Positions 7,043 through 13,490 of a DNA stretch of 64,000 bases are shown here, piece by piece. The stretch's first letter is position 1. Every line of letters begins with the position of its first letter. The stretch is from positions 41,707 through 105,706 of the forward strand of contig NZ_JAKILA010000019.1 of NCBI RefSeq assembly GCF_023283885.1, written 5' to 3'. The notes below the pieces were generated by a model that saw only the letters and a program-made list of their open reading frames with translations, searched no databases and was not told the DNA's origin. This DNA is from Shewanella basaltis. GTDB taxonomy: Bacteria > Pseudomonadota > Gammaproteobacteria > Enterobacterales > Shewanellaceae. Made by a program: the position numbers and the translations under genes.

Positions 7043-7256
7043 TAAGCCATTAACCCAAAAAGAGCGTTTGTGTCGTGTGTTGAGTCAAGGCCGTTTTTTA
7101 ACCCTGTACGAGATTCAGCAAGAGTGTTTTGAGCGCTTTGGTGTGCATGATAGCGAGTGTGCGTTAAGTGCTAGATGGCGCGAGTTGCCTGTTTCGGTTA
7201 AGCAAAAACGCCGCCGTGATAAGTGCCAGGCGTGGGAATACAGGTTGGTGGCATGA
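7035..7256 (+). CDS. Small winged-helix-like phage protein
   Basis: A 73-residue protein; start at 7035 chosen for the GGAGG six bases upstream and because it fits the operon spacing. The segment LCRVLSQGRFLTLYEIQQECFERFGVHDSECALSARWRELP reads like a winged helix of the kind in HTH_39-type phage proteins, where a flexible helix precedes a recognition-like Ser-Ala-Arg helix. The C-terminus is basic with YRLV. DNA binding is inference. Its stop overlaps the recombinase start (ATGA). Confidence 0.6.
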   Translation: MSNKPLTQKERLCRVLSQGRFLTLYEIQQECFERFGVHDSECALSARWRELPVSVKQKRRRDKCQAWEYRLVA

Positions 7257-8512
7257 GTATGGCGGCATCGGGTGTTGAGGTAGGCAAACTTAACGATGCG
7301 GCTTTACGTCGTTGGTTACGTGCTGGGGTGATACGCGATTATCGTGATCCGCAGTTTCCTGAAATCCGTTTACGTGCTGCAGCTGGCCGAACGCGGGCGA
7401 GTGTTCATTTGGTGTTGAATGAAAACGGCAGGACAGTTTGGCAAAAAATTGGTACTTGGCCAAACATGTGTATTAAGACGTTATGCGCTGATTTGCCTGT
7501 GATGTTGGCTAAACGCAATGTGGGCGGCATGGTGACTGGCCAGTTTGATTCGGTTGGCAGTTTGCTTGAATGGTACCAGGAGCATATCGCTACTAACACG
7601 ACTTATAGCAAGAGCTGGCGCAGCAATATTAAGTCGATGATTAAGTGTCACCTGTTACCTCGTTTGGCTGATGTTCGTTTGCATAATGTGAGTTTTATTA
7701 CTGTTGACGGTGGTTTGGTTAAGCCGATGTTGGTTGAGGGGTTTTCGCCTCAATACATTCGTGAAGCGGTGAATAAGCTTAAGGCTGTATTTGCGGCGGC
7801 TTCAAAACTGCGTTTGATTAGTGCTAATCCGTTAGCCGGTTATCGAGTGACGTATTCAATTAAGGTGGCTGATGTGGTTGATACTCGCTTGTTTGAGTCA
7901 GATTTGGCTGCATTGTTTACTCGGTTAAGTGGTGTGGCTATGCCTGTGCAGATGTTGTTTGTGTTGATGATGATGTTTGGTACTCGCATTAATGAAACTC
8001 GATTAGCTCGATGGGAGCATTTTGCGGGTGATTATTGGGTGATACCTGCCAGTAATGCGAAGAACAAGCAGGAACATCGGATACCTATGACTGATTCTGC
8101 TAAGGCGTTAATTCAGCATTATCGCAAGTGGCAGCTTAAGCACGTTGGCAAACGCTCGTTTTTGTTCCCTGGCAATGTTGGCGCTATTTCAATCCGCAGT
8201 GCTCATGAGTGGCATACCCAGATCCGTTTTAAGCATTTCACTAGCCATGATTTACGTCGGTTGTTCAGGACCATTGTTGCTGATTTGGGTGTCGATACGA
8301 TGATTGGTGAGCGGTTGCTTAATCATGCCTTGCCTGTGTTGCTGCGCAAGTACGTTAAGTCAACGTTGGATAAGGGCATGAGCCAAGCGTTAGATCAATA
8401 TCATCAATATTTAATTTACCGTGGGTTTTCTTCTGTTGCGCCCGAGATATTACCTAGATCACCTGTTGAAAGTGAGAACGGTCAAACCAAGAGTGCAAGC
8501 GGTTGGCTGTGA
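7253..8512 (+). CDS. Tyrosine recombinase in the replication operon (second integrase-like protein)
   Basis: A 419-residue protein with a complete tyrosine-recombinase catalytic set: Arg245 (GTRINETRL), a Lys in the hairpin NAKNKQEHR, His332-x-x-Arg335 (SHDLRR), His358 (LLNHAL) and Tyr367 (LRKYVKS). An N-terminal arm-binding-like domain (~1-90) and a SAM-like core-binding domain (~100-200) precede it. It is cotranscribed with O and the DnaC-like gene, with an ATGA overlap, far from the integration site and distinct from the dusA-side integrase. It could resolve multimers, act on another site, or be a relic of a nested element. The family is certain, the role is not. Confidence 0.85.
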   Translation: MSMAASGVEVGKLNDAALRRWLRAGVIRDYRDPQFPEIRLRAAAGRTRASVHLVLNENGRTVWQKIGTWPNMCIKTLCADLPVMLAKRNVGGMVTGQFDSVGSLLEWYQEHIATNTTYSKSWRSNIKSMIKCHLLPRLADVRLHNVSFITVDGGLVKPMLVEGFSPQYIREAVNKLKAVFAAASKLRLISANPLAGYRVTYSIKVADVVDTRLFESDLAALFTRLSGVAMPVQMLFVLMMMFGTRINETRLARWEHFAGDYWVIPASNAKNKQEHRIPMTDSAKALIQHYRKWQLKHVGKRSFLFPGNVGAISIRSAHEWHTQIRFKHFTSHDLRRLFRTIVADLGVDTMIGERLLNHALPVLLRKYVKSTLDKGMSQALDQYHQYLIYRGFSSVAPEILPRSPVESENGQTKSASGWL

Positions 8513-8566
8513 TGATCACCGCATCATTATTAGAAGAATATGCAGTTAAGGGATTTTGGGGGCTAA

Positions 8567-8785
8567 ATGGCATTACGCGGGTTTGATTTTTTACGAACGG
8601 GCAGAGAATTACGCGGCCTTACCCAGACCGAAGTTGCCGAGATTTATGGGGTAAGCGAACGGACTTATCGACGTTGGGAATTGGGTGAGGTTAGGGTGCC
8701 ATTTGATGATGTTTCGGCAATATGCGACCAGGTGTTTCGATTGGGCATTGATGAAATAAGGACGATGATTAATGGTGAAAGTTAA
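8567..8785 (+). CDS. XRE-type helix-turn-helix protein
   Basis: A 72-residue protein with TGRELRGLTQTEVAEIYGVSERTYRRWELGEVRVPFDDV, a canonical XRE helix-turn-helix. GGGGG upstream of the ATG is the likely ribosome-binding site. It lies just before the Q-like gene and overlaps its start by 14 bases, so it is probably cotranscribed and may tune late-gene activation. Its operator is unknown. Confidence 0.72.
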   Translation: MALRGFDFLRTGRELRGLTQTEVAEIYGVSERTYRRWELGEVRVPFDDVSAICDQVFRLGIDEIRTMINGES

Positions 8786-9140
8786 CGTGGCAATGGTTGA
8801 TCACCGTCAATCATTATTGAAGATGAAAGAATTGCGTGATGGGTTGAGTCGTTGGGGCCGTTACTGGGCTTACCAAGAACGGGGTAAGGGGTTTGCAAGC
8901 CGAAGCCAGTGCGACAAATTGGGTGAGGTGATTGTGTACGGTAGTGCAGGTGTTAGTGATGTTACGCCCCCGCGTGAAGTAAGACAGTTCGACCAGCTGA
9001 TTGAGCGGTTAGCACCGCAGTGTATAAGGGCAATTAGAGCGCACTACATCTGCAAAGGGCAGTGGGCGTTGATGGGGTTCGACAGTAAACAGTCTTATGT
9101 GTATTGGTTAAGACGCGCAGAAATTACAATGATGGAGTGA
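8772..9140 (+). CDS. Q-like late regulator (candidate)
   Basis: A 122-residue protein with LRDGLSRWGRYWAYQERGKG near the N-terminus and a C-terminal helix-turn-helix-like segment (RAIRAHYICKGQWALMGFDSKQSYVYWLRRAEI), the pattern of small phage antitermination Q / sigma-region-4-like proteins. Position at the end of the early operon, before the late promoter region, agrees. The expected role is to allow transcription from the late promoter through the terminator at 11602-11630. Assignment is by motif pattern and context. Confidence 0.6.
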   Translation: MVKVNVAMVDHRQSLLKMKELRDGLSRWGRYWAYQERGKGFASRSQCDKLGEVIVYGSAGVSDVTPPREVRQFDQLIERLAPQCIRAIRAHYICKGQWALMGFDSKQSYVYWLRRAEITMME

Positions 9141-9143
9141 GAT

Positions 9144-9371
9144 ATGAGTGAAGTTGCAGTGTTTAAGCCTTATGGATTTGGTGATCGTGTATACGTTGTT
9201 TTAGCAAGCATTGTTTGGTTTGAGCCTTATAGCTCCAATAATAATAGTGGTACCAAACTGCACCTTGTTGATGATGTAGAGCTGCTTATCGGTGACAGCC
9301 CAGCTGATGTGACAAGGGCTATTGACGGTGTGGCACTATCAAGCTCTAACACTGAGCATCCCAGACCTGCA
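9144..9371 (+). repeat. 228-bp direct repeat, copy 1 (copy 2 at 10315-10542)
   Basis: By eye, copy 1 and copy 2 differ at six positions over 228 bp (about 97% identity) and lie 1,171 bp apart in the same orientation. Similarity begins at the ATG and ends sharply after CCCAGACCTGCA, giving two genes with the same N-terminus and different tails. Confidence 0.9.
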
Positions 9372-9434
9372 GTTAAGCGTCCATTGCCGCCAACCCCACC
9401 GCCTTGCAGAATTGTTAAAGGCCCATTTTTATAA
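9144..9434 (+). CDS. Small phage protein, copy 1 of a duplicated gene
   Basis: A 96-residue protein whose first 76 residues are nearly identical to the product at 10315. The core (VYVVLASIVWFEPYSSNNNSGTKLHLVDDVELLIGDSPADVTRAI) is a short beta-rich domain, with a strand-Glu-Pro-turn-Gly-Thr-strand pattern like that of FlbD-type small proteins; that resemblance is weak. The C-terminus diverges from copy 2 into a Pro-rich tail with PLPPTPPPC. Function unknown. It follows the Q-like gene by 3 bases. Confidence 0.65.
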   Translation: MSEVAVFKPYGFGDRVYVVLASIVWFEPYSSNNNSGTKLHLVDDVELLIGDSPADVTRAIDGVALSSSNTEHPRPAVKRPLPPTPPPCRIVKGPFL

Positions 9435-9444
9435 GGATAATGTG

Positions 9445-10032
9445 ATGAACTATGAATTTTATGAATATATATGGCTTTTGTGTTTTCTATTCGGTGGTGT
9501 ATTGGTAGTAGTTAGACTTGTTTGGCATAGTCAAAAAAACAAACAAGTGAAGCATAATGCTCGAGAGGTCGGCTATACGTTTTCTGTGGATAGTGGTACT
9601 TATTATGTGCCACCAAGTAAGTTTAGGGCCGCGTCTTGTGGCAAGTGCGTCAACTGCATGAAGATAAGCGGGTATGCTAATTGCCTTCATTTATCACGCC
9701 CAGCAGGATTACGACCTCCAACTGTGCCACCAAGTAAGTTTAGGGCCGCGTCTTGTGGTAAGTGCGTCAACTGCATGAAGATAAGCGGGTATGCTAATTG
9801 CCTTCATTTATCACGCCCAGCAGGATTGCGACCTCCAACTGTTCCACCAAACCCATTTCGTAAAAAGGAATTATTAAAATCAAAGGAAGCAGCTATTGAA
9901 TCATTGCGACAGGCTATTCAAGATTGTGAAGAGTTCAGTCGGGTGTGGGTCGAGTTGAATGGCCAATGCAAAGGGCATCAACAGGTTACTGGTGTAGTAG
10001 TTGATGACGTTGGTGATATCGTTATTTGTTAA
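9445..10032 (+). CDS. Membrane-anchored Cys-rich phage protein with a 39-residue duplication
   Basis: A 195-residue protein starting at ATG 9445 after AAGGA. Residues ~8-30 are a transmembrane helix (YIWLLCFLFGGVLVVVRLVW). Two nearly identical 39-residue units follow, each with SCGKCVNCMKISGYANCLH, a cluster of four cysteines and a His that could bind zinc or a metal, bounded by VPPSKF and RPPT. The C-terminus contains helices and ends in VVDDVGDIVIC. No family is recognised. A cytoplasmic metal-binding domain on a membrane anchor is inferred. Confidence 0.65.
   Translation: MNYEFYEYIWLLCFLFGGVLVVVRLVWHSQKNKQVKHNAREVGYTFSVDSGTYYVPPSKFRAASCGKCVNCMKISGYANCLHLSRPAGLRPPTVPPSKFRAASCGKCVNCMKISGYANCLHLSRPAGLRPPTVPPNPFRKKELLKSKEAAIESLRQAIQDCEEFSRVWVELNGQCKGHQQVTGVVVDDVGDIVIC
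9607..9840 (+). repeat. 117-bp tandem duplication (two units)
   Basis: Units 9607-9723 and 9724-9840 are each exactly 39 codons and differ at two positions by eye. A third partial start (GTTCCACCAA) follows at 9841. The duplication doubles the Cys-rich domain of the encoded protein. Confidence 0.92.
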
Positions 10033-10050
10033 AGTTCATATCTAAAGCAT

Positions 10051-10072
10051 AGCCGCTGGCCTGCGGCTTTTA
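10051..10072 (+). terminator. Rho-independent terminator
   Basis: AGCCGC and GCGGCT form a 6-bp GC-rich stem around a 6-base loop, followed by TTTT. It lies 18 bases after the stop of the Cys-rich membrane protein gene. Confidence 0.7.
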
Positions 10073-10093
10073 ATTCAAATAGTGGAGTTAGAT

Positions 10094-10318
10094 ATGAGTG
10101 AGTGTGTGAAATGCGGCTCAGGGTTGATAAGTGTTGAATGGGTTGATGGGGATAGGAAGTTAATCACCATCAGTAAAGACCCAGTTAAAAGAACCGAGTT
10201 TGTAAGTTCCGTTGCAAGAGCCTTTGATTATAAAGTGATTTCAATAAAAGAACATCTAAGTAAAACATGTAATTGTTGCGGTTACTTATGGCGCGAGAAC
10301 ACTAAGGATAATCTATGA
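10094..10318 (+). CDS. Small zinc-ribbon phage protein
   Basis: A 74-residue protein beginning MSECVKCGSG and ending with TCNCCGYLWREN, two CxxC pairs far apart in sequence that would close a zinc ribbon around a beta-rich middle (VEWVDGDRKLITISKDP). GGAG precedes the ATG at 10094. Its stop overlaps the next start (ATGA). Function unknown. Confidence 0.6.
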   Translation: MSECVKCGSGLISVEWVDGDRKLITISKDPVKRTEFVSSVARAFDYKVISIKEHLSKTCNCCGYLWRENTKDNL

Positions 10319-10584
10319 GTAATGTTGCAGTGTTTAAGCCTTATGGTTTTGGTGATCGTGTATACGTTGTTTTAGCAACTATTGTTTGGTTTGAGCCTTA
10401 TAGCTCCAATAATAATAGTGGTACCAAACTGCACCTTGTTGATGATGTAGAGCTGCTTATCGGTGACAGCCCAGGTGATGTGACAAGGGCTATTGACGGT
10501 GTGGCACTATCAAGCTCTAACACTGAGCATCCCAGACCTGCAACGACTGAGTGGGTTGGAGGTAAGCGAGAACGTCGTGCGTGA
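10315..10584 (+). CDS. Small phage protein, copy 2 of a duplicated gene
   Basis: An 89-residue paralogue of the gene at 9144: the same 76-residue domain with three or four substitutions, then a different basic tail (TTEWVGGKRERRA). The near-identity points to a recent duplication within this phage. Coupled to the upstream zinc-ribbon gene by ATGA. Function unknown. Confidence 0.65.
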   Translation: MSNVAVFKPYGFGDRVYVVLATIVWFEPYSSNNNSGTKLHLVDDVELLIGDSPGDVTRAIDGVALSSSNTEHPRPATTEWVGGKRERRA

Positions 10585-10684
10585 AGTAGAGGATAGCCAA
10601 TGCGCTTACGAACGGTTCAGTGATGCGTGTCGTGTGTTCGCTAAGTCATTGATTAAAGGTCTAATGCCTTGGCTTAATCCGTGA
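10577..10684 (+). CDS. Possible 35-aa phage protein (GTG start)
   Basis: A GTG at 10577, overlapping the end of the previous gene, opens a 35-codon frame reading VREVEDSQCAYERFSDACRV and ending MPWLNP. A GGAGG lies about 14 bases upstream, further than usual. Spacing fits an operon-terminal gene, but the length and weak start leave it doubtful. Confidence 0.3.
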   Translation: MREVEDSQCAYERFSDACRVFAKSLIKGLMPWLNP

Positions 10685-10711
10685 TACTTCAGGTGTTTGG
10701 CCTGAACCAAT

Positions 10712-10818
10712 CCAAATGAGATCGATTATCATTTGGTGTAAAAAAATAAATGGGTCCTTCTGGCTCGGTGCACTGCGGGGGCAGAGAAGCGCAGTGCTTC
10801 ACTACATATGAAAATTTT
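10712..10818. other. cos site (lambda type): cosQ, cosN and adjacent element
   Basis: cosQ-like GGGTCCTTCTGGC at 10752-10764 matches the GGGTCCTTtCcGGC of lambda. At 10770-10797 two 8-bp inverted arms GCACTGCG/CGCAGTGC enclose exactly 12 bases (GGGGCAGAGAAG, 10778-10789), the expected cohesive end. TATGAAAATTTT begins at 10807, 17 bases after the interval, identical in sequence and spacing to lambda. A further 8-bp inverted repeat (CCAAATGA/TCATTTGG) lies at 10712-10736. Terminase gpA would nick here during packaging. Confidence 0.85.
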
Positions 10819-10943
10819 AGGGGGTTGTGTTGTTGTTTTATCGGCCCTATTTATTTTGGGCAATTAATATGTATCCCCATATTTTATTAAGCACCTGATT
10901 TTAATTTCATTTTTCTATTTTTTGTAATTGTACTTTTCAGCCG

Positions 10944-10976
10944 CAATTTTGATCGCCTTAAACCTCAACTTTGATC
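10944..10976 (+). repeat. Candidate cosB-like repeats for gpNu1
   Basis: CAATTTTGATC (10944-10954) and CAACTTTGATC (10966-10976) are direct repeats 22 bp apart, two helical turns, in the AT-rich stretch 155-190 bp downstream of cosN. That is the distance range of gpNu1 R sites in lambda. The rest of 10685-11031 holds no gene. Confidence 0.4.
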
Positions 10977-10992
10977 TTTCTATTTGGTTTAA

Positions 10993-11018
10993 AAAATAAG
11001 GGCTAGTGCCCTTATTTT
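10993..11018 (-). terminator. Bidirectional terminator below the YjzC-like gene
   Basis: AAAATAAGGGC and GCCCTTATTTT form a perfect 11-bp stem with a 4-base loop TAGT, with A and T runs at both sides. It follows the minus-strand gene at 11032-11205 and shields the cos region. Confidence 0.8.
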
Positions 11019-11031
11019 ATTGCGCCACTTT

Positions 11032-11205
11032 TTAGTGCTTTGTTGCGTCAACAAGTATGTATTTCATGCCAGCCTTGGGAGGTGGCGGCAATGGCTTTCC
11101 TTTAGTGACGGTTCTTTCAGATCCGGTTCGGCCATTCCTTGGACCTATTAATTCATACTGACCTGATGTTTGTGCAAGTTGTCCGGGTTTAAAGATTTTA
11201 TTCAT
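11032..11205 (-). CDS. YjzC-like small protein
   Basis: A 57-residue protein starting MNKIFKPGQLAQTSGQYELI and continuing GPRNGRTGSERTVTKGKPLPP...KYILVDATKH. The FKPGQ...SGQYE...G...ERTV.KG..LPP pattern is the small YjzC-like family found widely in bacteria and prophages, whose biochemical role is unknown. GAGGC precedes the ATG by 6 bases. It is monocistronic, reads leftward toward its own terminator, and lies against the late transcription direction, so it is probably expressed from the prophage. Confidence 0.78.
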   Translation of the reverse strand: MNKIFKPGQLAQTSGQYELIGPRNGRTGSERTVTKGKPLPPPPKAGMKYILVDATKH

Positions 11206-11236
11206 TGGTATTGCCTCATATAGACTATGCCATTTG

Positions 11237-11245
11237 TGCTATACT
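11237..11245 (+). promoter_or_regulatory. Candidate late promoter (extended -10)
   Basis: TGCTATACT provides TG-n-TATACT with no convincing -35 box, an extended -10 promoter reading toward the lysis genes. A start near 11252 would give a ~370-base leader ending at the terminator at 11602-11630, the geometry of a Q-dependent late promoter such as lambda pR'. Confidence 0.45.
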
Positions 11246-11251
11246 AACTTT

Positions 11252-11630
11252 CCACAGTAATCGTTAGCACAAGTGTGTTGGCGGTTTAGGTGCAGAGGAA
11301 ACTCTGCACCTGCTTTATGAACGGAAATTGCCCACGAAATAATAATAACACACTCTATGTGGTCTGACCAGTTGAGGGGTTGCACACTTATTGTTTTAAA
11401 GCAATCGCTCACTTAACCGATAACTTTTAGTTTGAATTGTCTAGAGAATTTAGCGCCATATATCACGTAATACCAAAAACCTAAAGGCCATATATGGCCT
11501 GTTTAATGGCCAAAAAAATGGGTATATTTATGTAAGCTTGGTACAACTGCGTAACTTGCTTAGCTTCCTCTATCGTTTCTCTTTGCTTACATCCTCGCCG
11601 TTGGGCTCCTGCATTGGAGCCCATTTTTTT
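11252..11630 (+). ncRNA. Possible late-leader RNA with GNRA hairpin
   Basis: No gene is seen in this stretch. It contains a perfect 10-bp hairpin with GAAA tetraloop (11288-11311, stem AGGTGCAGAG/CTCTGCACCT), a 16-bp palindrome AGGCCATATATGGCCT (11485-11500) and a terminal rho-independent terminator. This fits a short constitutive leader transcript cut off at the terminator unless antiterminated. Ends are inferred. Confidence 0.35.
11602..11630 (+). terminator. Strong terminator before the lysis genes (tR'-like)
   Basis: TGGGCTCC and GGAGCCCA form an 8-bp perfect stem with a 6-base loop, followed directly by seven T. It sits 20 bases before the first late gene, where a Q-controlled terminator is expected. 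Confidence 0.88.
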
Positions 11631-11650
11631 GCATGTTATTTGGTGAACAC

Positions 11651-11992
11651 ATGATCCGTAAAAAGGTATATATCGCTGGGCCTATGTCTGGTTTACCAGA
11701 TTGCAATCGGCCTGCGTTTAATTTGGCCGCGCAAGTGCAAAAGTCGTTAACGCATATTGTGCTTAACCCTGCCACTTTGCCAGCGGGGTTAACTGAACCT
11801 GAATACATGCAAATTGGGTTAACCATGCTGATGTGTGCTGACATGATTTACATGCTCGATGGTTGGGAGCAATCACACGGGGCAAGGGCTGAACATGCAT
11901 TAGCGCAAAAGCTTGGCTTACACATTGTTTACCAGGAGGGAATTGATCATGAAATAGCATTAATTGGTTTGGTTGGTGAAGAACACTTTTAA
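11651..11992 (+). CDS. DUF4406 family protein (nucleoside deoxyribosyltransferase-like fold)
   Basis: A 113-residue protein with the DUF4406 signature: MIRKKVYIAGPMSGLPDCNRPAFNLAAQ, a middle NPATLP, and DMIYMLDGWEQSHGARAEHALAQKLG. The fold is related to nucleoside 2-deoxyribosyltransferases, with the Glu of GARAEH in the catalytic-like position, but the substrate in phages is unknown. ATG 11651 is preferred to 11633 because the conserved family N-terminus starts there and the earlier ATG touches the terminator. It is the first gene after the terminator. Confidence 0.85.
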   Translation: MIRKKVYIAGPMSGLPDCNRPAFNLAAQVQKSLTHIVLNPATLPAGLTEPEYMQIGLTMLMCADMIYMLDGWEQSHGARAEHALAQKLGLHIVYQEGIDHEIALIGLVGEEHF

Positions 11993-12157
11993 CCGCCAGC
12001 GTGAATGCTCGCACGTTTAATCACATTGAGCAGTTCGCTTTGCAACATAGTCAGCGAAAAGTGGCCGCGCTTTCACTTTGATAACGGCATGACGTAGTTC
12101 GGGTTTGCGCCCCGTTAATGTATCAATAGCTATTATATGAATATTTGAGGAGGGATG

Positions 12158-12625
12158 ATGAATATTAAATCCCGACTAATGGCACTGGGATTAACCGGTG
12201 CCTTACTCACTGGTGGCGCATTGGTGGCTACTGGTGAGGGTGAAATCCTGCATACCTATGTTGATCCCGCAGGTATTGAAACCGCCTGCTTTGGCCAAAC
12301 AGGCCATAACATAAAGCTTGGTATGGTATTCACCAATGAGCAGTGTTTAGACATGCTGGCTACCAGCCTTAAAAGCTTTGATCGAGAATTAGTTAAACTT
12401 AGCCCGCCGTTAAGCGAGGGCGAACACATTGCGTACCTGAGTTTTATCTACAACGTTGGGGCAGATGCTTTCAGGGCGTCTACGCTCCGTAAAAAGTTGT
12501 GGGCGGGAGATCGCGTTGGCGCTTGCAATGAGTTGCCAAGGTGGGTTTACGCCAAGGGTAAAAAACTACCTGGTTTAATTGTACGCCGCTCAAATGAGCG
12601 GCGTTATTGTTTACGGGACTTGTAA
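12158..12625 (+). CDS. Phage lysozyme (GH24 endolysin, SAR type)
   Basis: A 155-residue T4-type lysozyme that cleaves the N-acetylmuramic acid to N-acetylglucosamine bond in peptidoglycan. The catalytic triad fits in spacing: Glu27, Asp36 and Thr42 (EGEILHTYVDPAGIET). The N-terminal helix (~8-25, LGLTGALLTGGALVATG), weakly hydrophobic and Gly/Ala-rich, just before the catalytic Glu, is typical of signal-anchor-release endolysins exported by Sec. AGGAGGG precedes two ATGs (12155, 12158); the second has better spacing. It overlaps Rz as TAATG. Confidence 0.9.
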   Translation: MNIKSRLMALGLTGALLTGGALVATGEGEILHTYVDPAGIETACFGQTGHNIKLGMVFTNEQCLDMLATSLKSFDRELVKLSPPLSEGEHIAYLSFIYNVGADAFRASTLRKKLWAGDRVGACNELPRWVYAKGKKLPGLIVRRSNERRYCLRDL

Positions 12626-13062
12626 TGTTTAACGACTTTAAAACCACAGTGCTGTTATGCATTGTACTGATTATGGCCACGCTGTTAGGTATTGGCGCGT
12701 TGGGTACGCACTCTCTGAAAGCAAAGAACGCATCGTTAACCAATGATTTATTACAATCGCAAGTGAGTGTTGATGCATTAATTAGCAGTAACGACAATCA
12801 AGCCGAACGCATCAAAACGCTTGAGCGTGATTACCGTGTGATGACCGAACTCAATGCCGCGCATCGACAACACGTTATCGATTTGCAAGCAACGCACGAA
12901 AGCCGAATTAATCAAGCCAATCTCATTAAGGACTCACCCGATGAACCGACAAAAGATTGGGCTAATGCTTTGTTGCCTAATGATGCTTTGCAGCTGCTCA
13001 AGCAAACCGATTGTAAAAGTGGTGACGCAAACCCAAACGGTTTATGTACTCCCTCCACCTGA
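12625..13062 (+). CDS. Rz-like inner-membrane spanin
   Basis: A 145-residue protein with one N-terminal transmembrane helix (~7-27, TTVLLCIVLIMATLLGIGALG) followed by a long coiled-coil-like periplasmic region rich in Q, A, E and R. This is the Rz/LysB layout. Together with the overlapping Rz1-like lipoprotein it would bridge and fuse the inner and outer membranes in the last lysis step. Start at 12625 overlaps the lysozyme stop. Confidence 0.82.
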   Translation: MFNDFKTTVLLCIVLIMATLLGIGALGTHSLKAKNASLTNDLLQSQVSVDALISSNDNQAERIKTLERDYRVMTELNAAHRQHVIDLQATHESRINQANLIKDSPDEPTKDWANALLPNDALQLLKQTDCKSGDANPNGLCTPST

Positions 13063-13216
13063 CTGGCTTGAATCGTGTAATGCACCAGTATTTGCGGGTC
13101 GCACCAACATTGATTTACTCAAACACTCACTTACCCAAACTCACGCGCTAGCAATTTGCAATGCAAACATGCTGCGCCTACAACAATGGCGGCAATCACA
13201 TGAGCATAACAACTGA
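12941..13216 (+). CDS. Rz1-like outer-membrane spanin lipoprotein
   Basis: A 91-residue protein encoded in another frame, starting inside Rz and overlapping its last 122 bases. MNRQKIGLMLCCLMMLCSCSS is a lipoprotein signal with lipobox Leu-Cys-Ser-Cys19. A QTVYVLPPPDWLESC motif follows, the proline-rich block of LysC/Rz1 proteins. Overlapping Rz/Rz1 genes are the classic two-component spanin arrangement, which supports both genes. Confidence 0.85.
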   Translation: MNRQKIGLMLCCLMMLCSCSSKPIVKVVTQTQTVYVLPPPDWLESCNAPVFAGRTNIDLLKHSLTQTHALAICNANMLRLQQWRQSHEHNN

Positions 13217-13490
13217 CATTAGTGCAAAGTTTACGTCGGTTGTGTCGTATGTCGCCTCGTTTTTCACCGCAGCAGGCAGCTATGTGAACGATATGGATAT
13301 TGGGGTTTTGGTCGGTGTGATATGTGCAGTGGCCACTGCGCTAGTGAACTGGTTTTATCAGTCACGTAAAAGTGACCGCGACGAGCAGATACAAGCATTA
13401 CAAAAGCAATTACTGAACAAGCAGCTGCAAAATATTGAGCTAGAACGCTCAAGTCACGTGATAGAAGATATTGAGGCCGAACCCAAATGA
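13200..13490 (+). CDS. Probable holin
   Basis: A 96-residue protein that begins with amphipathic Ser/Thr/Ala-rich sequence, has one or two transmembrane segments (~12-27 and 33-52, IGVLVGVICAVATALVNWFY) and a charged C-terminal coiled coil (KSDRDEQIQALQKQLLNKQ). That is the size and topology of small phage holins such as the HP1/Phage_holin_2_3 group. It would permeabilise or depolarise the inner membrane and release the SAR lysozyme. It overlaps Rz1 by 17 bases and the next gene by 4. Confidence 0.75.
   Translation: MSITTDISAKFTSVVSYVASFFTAAGSYVNDMDIGVLVGVICAVATALVNWFYQSRKSDRDEQIQALQKQLLNKQLQNIELERSSHVIEDIEAEPK

Noticed and set aside
8512..8587. A 24-codon frame (MITASLLEEY...) starting at the recombinase stop
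   Set aside because: Very short, no ribosome-binding site, overlaps the HTH gene. It may only couple translation.
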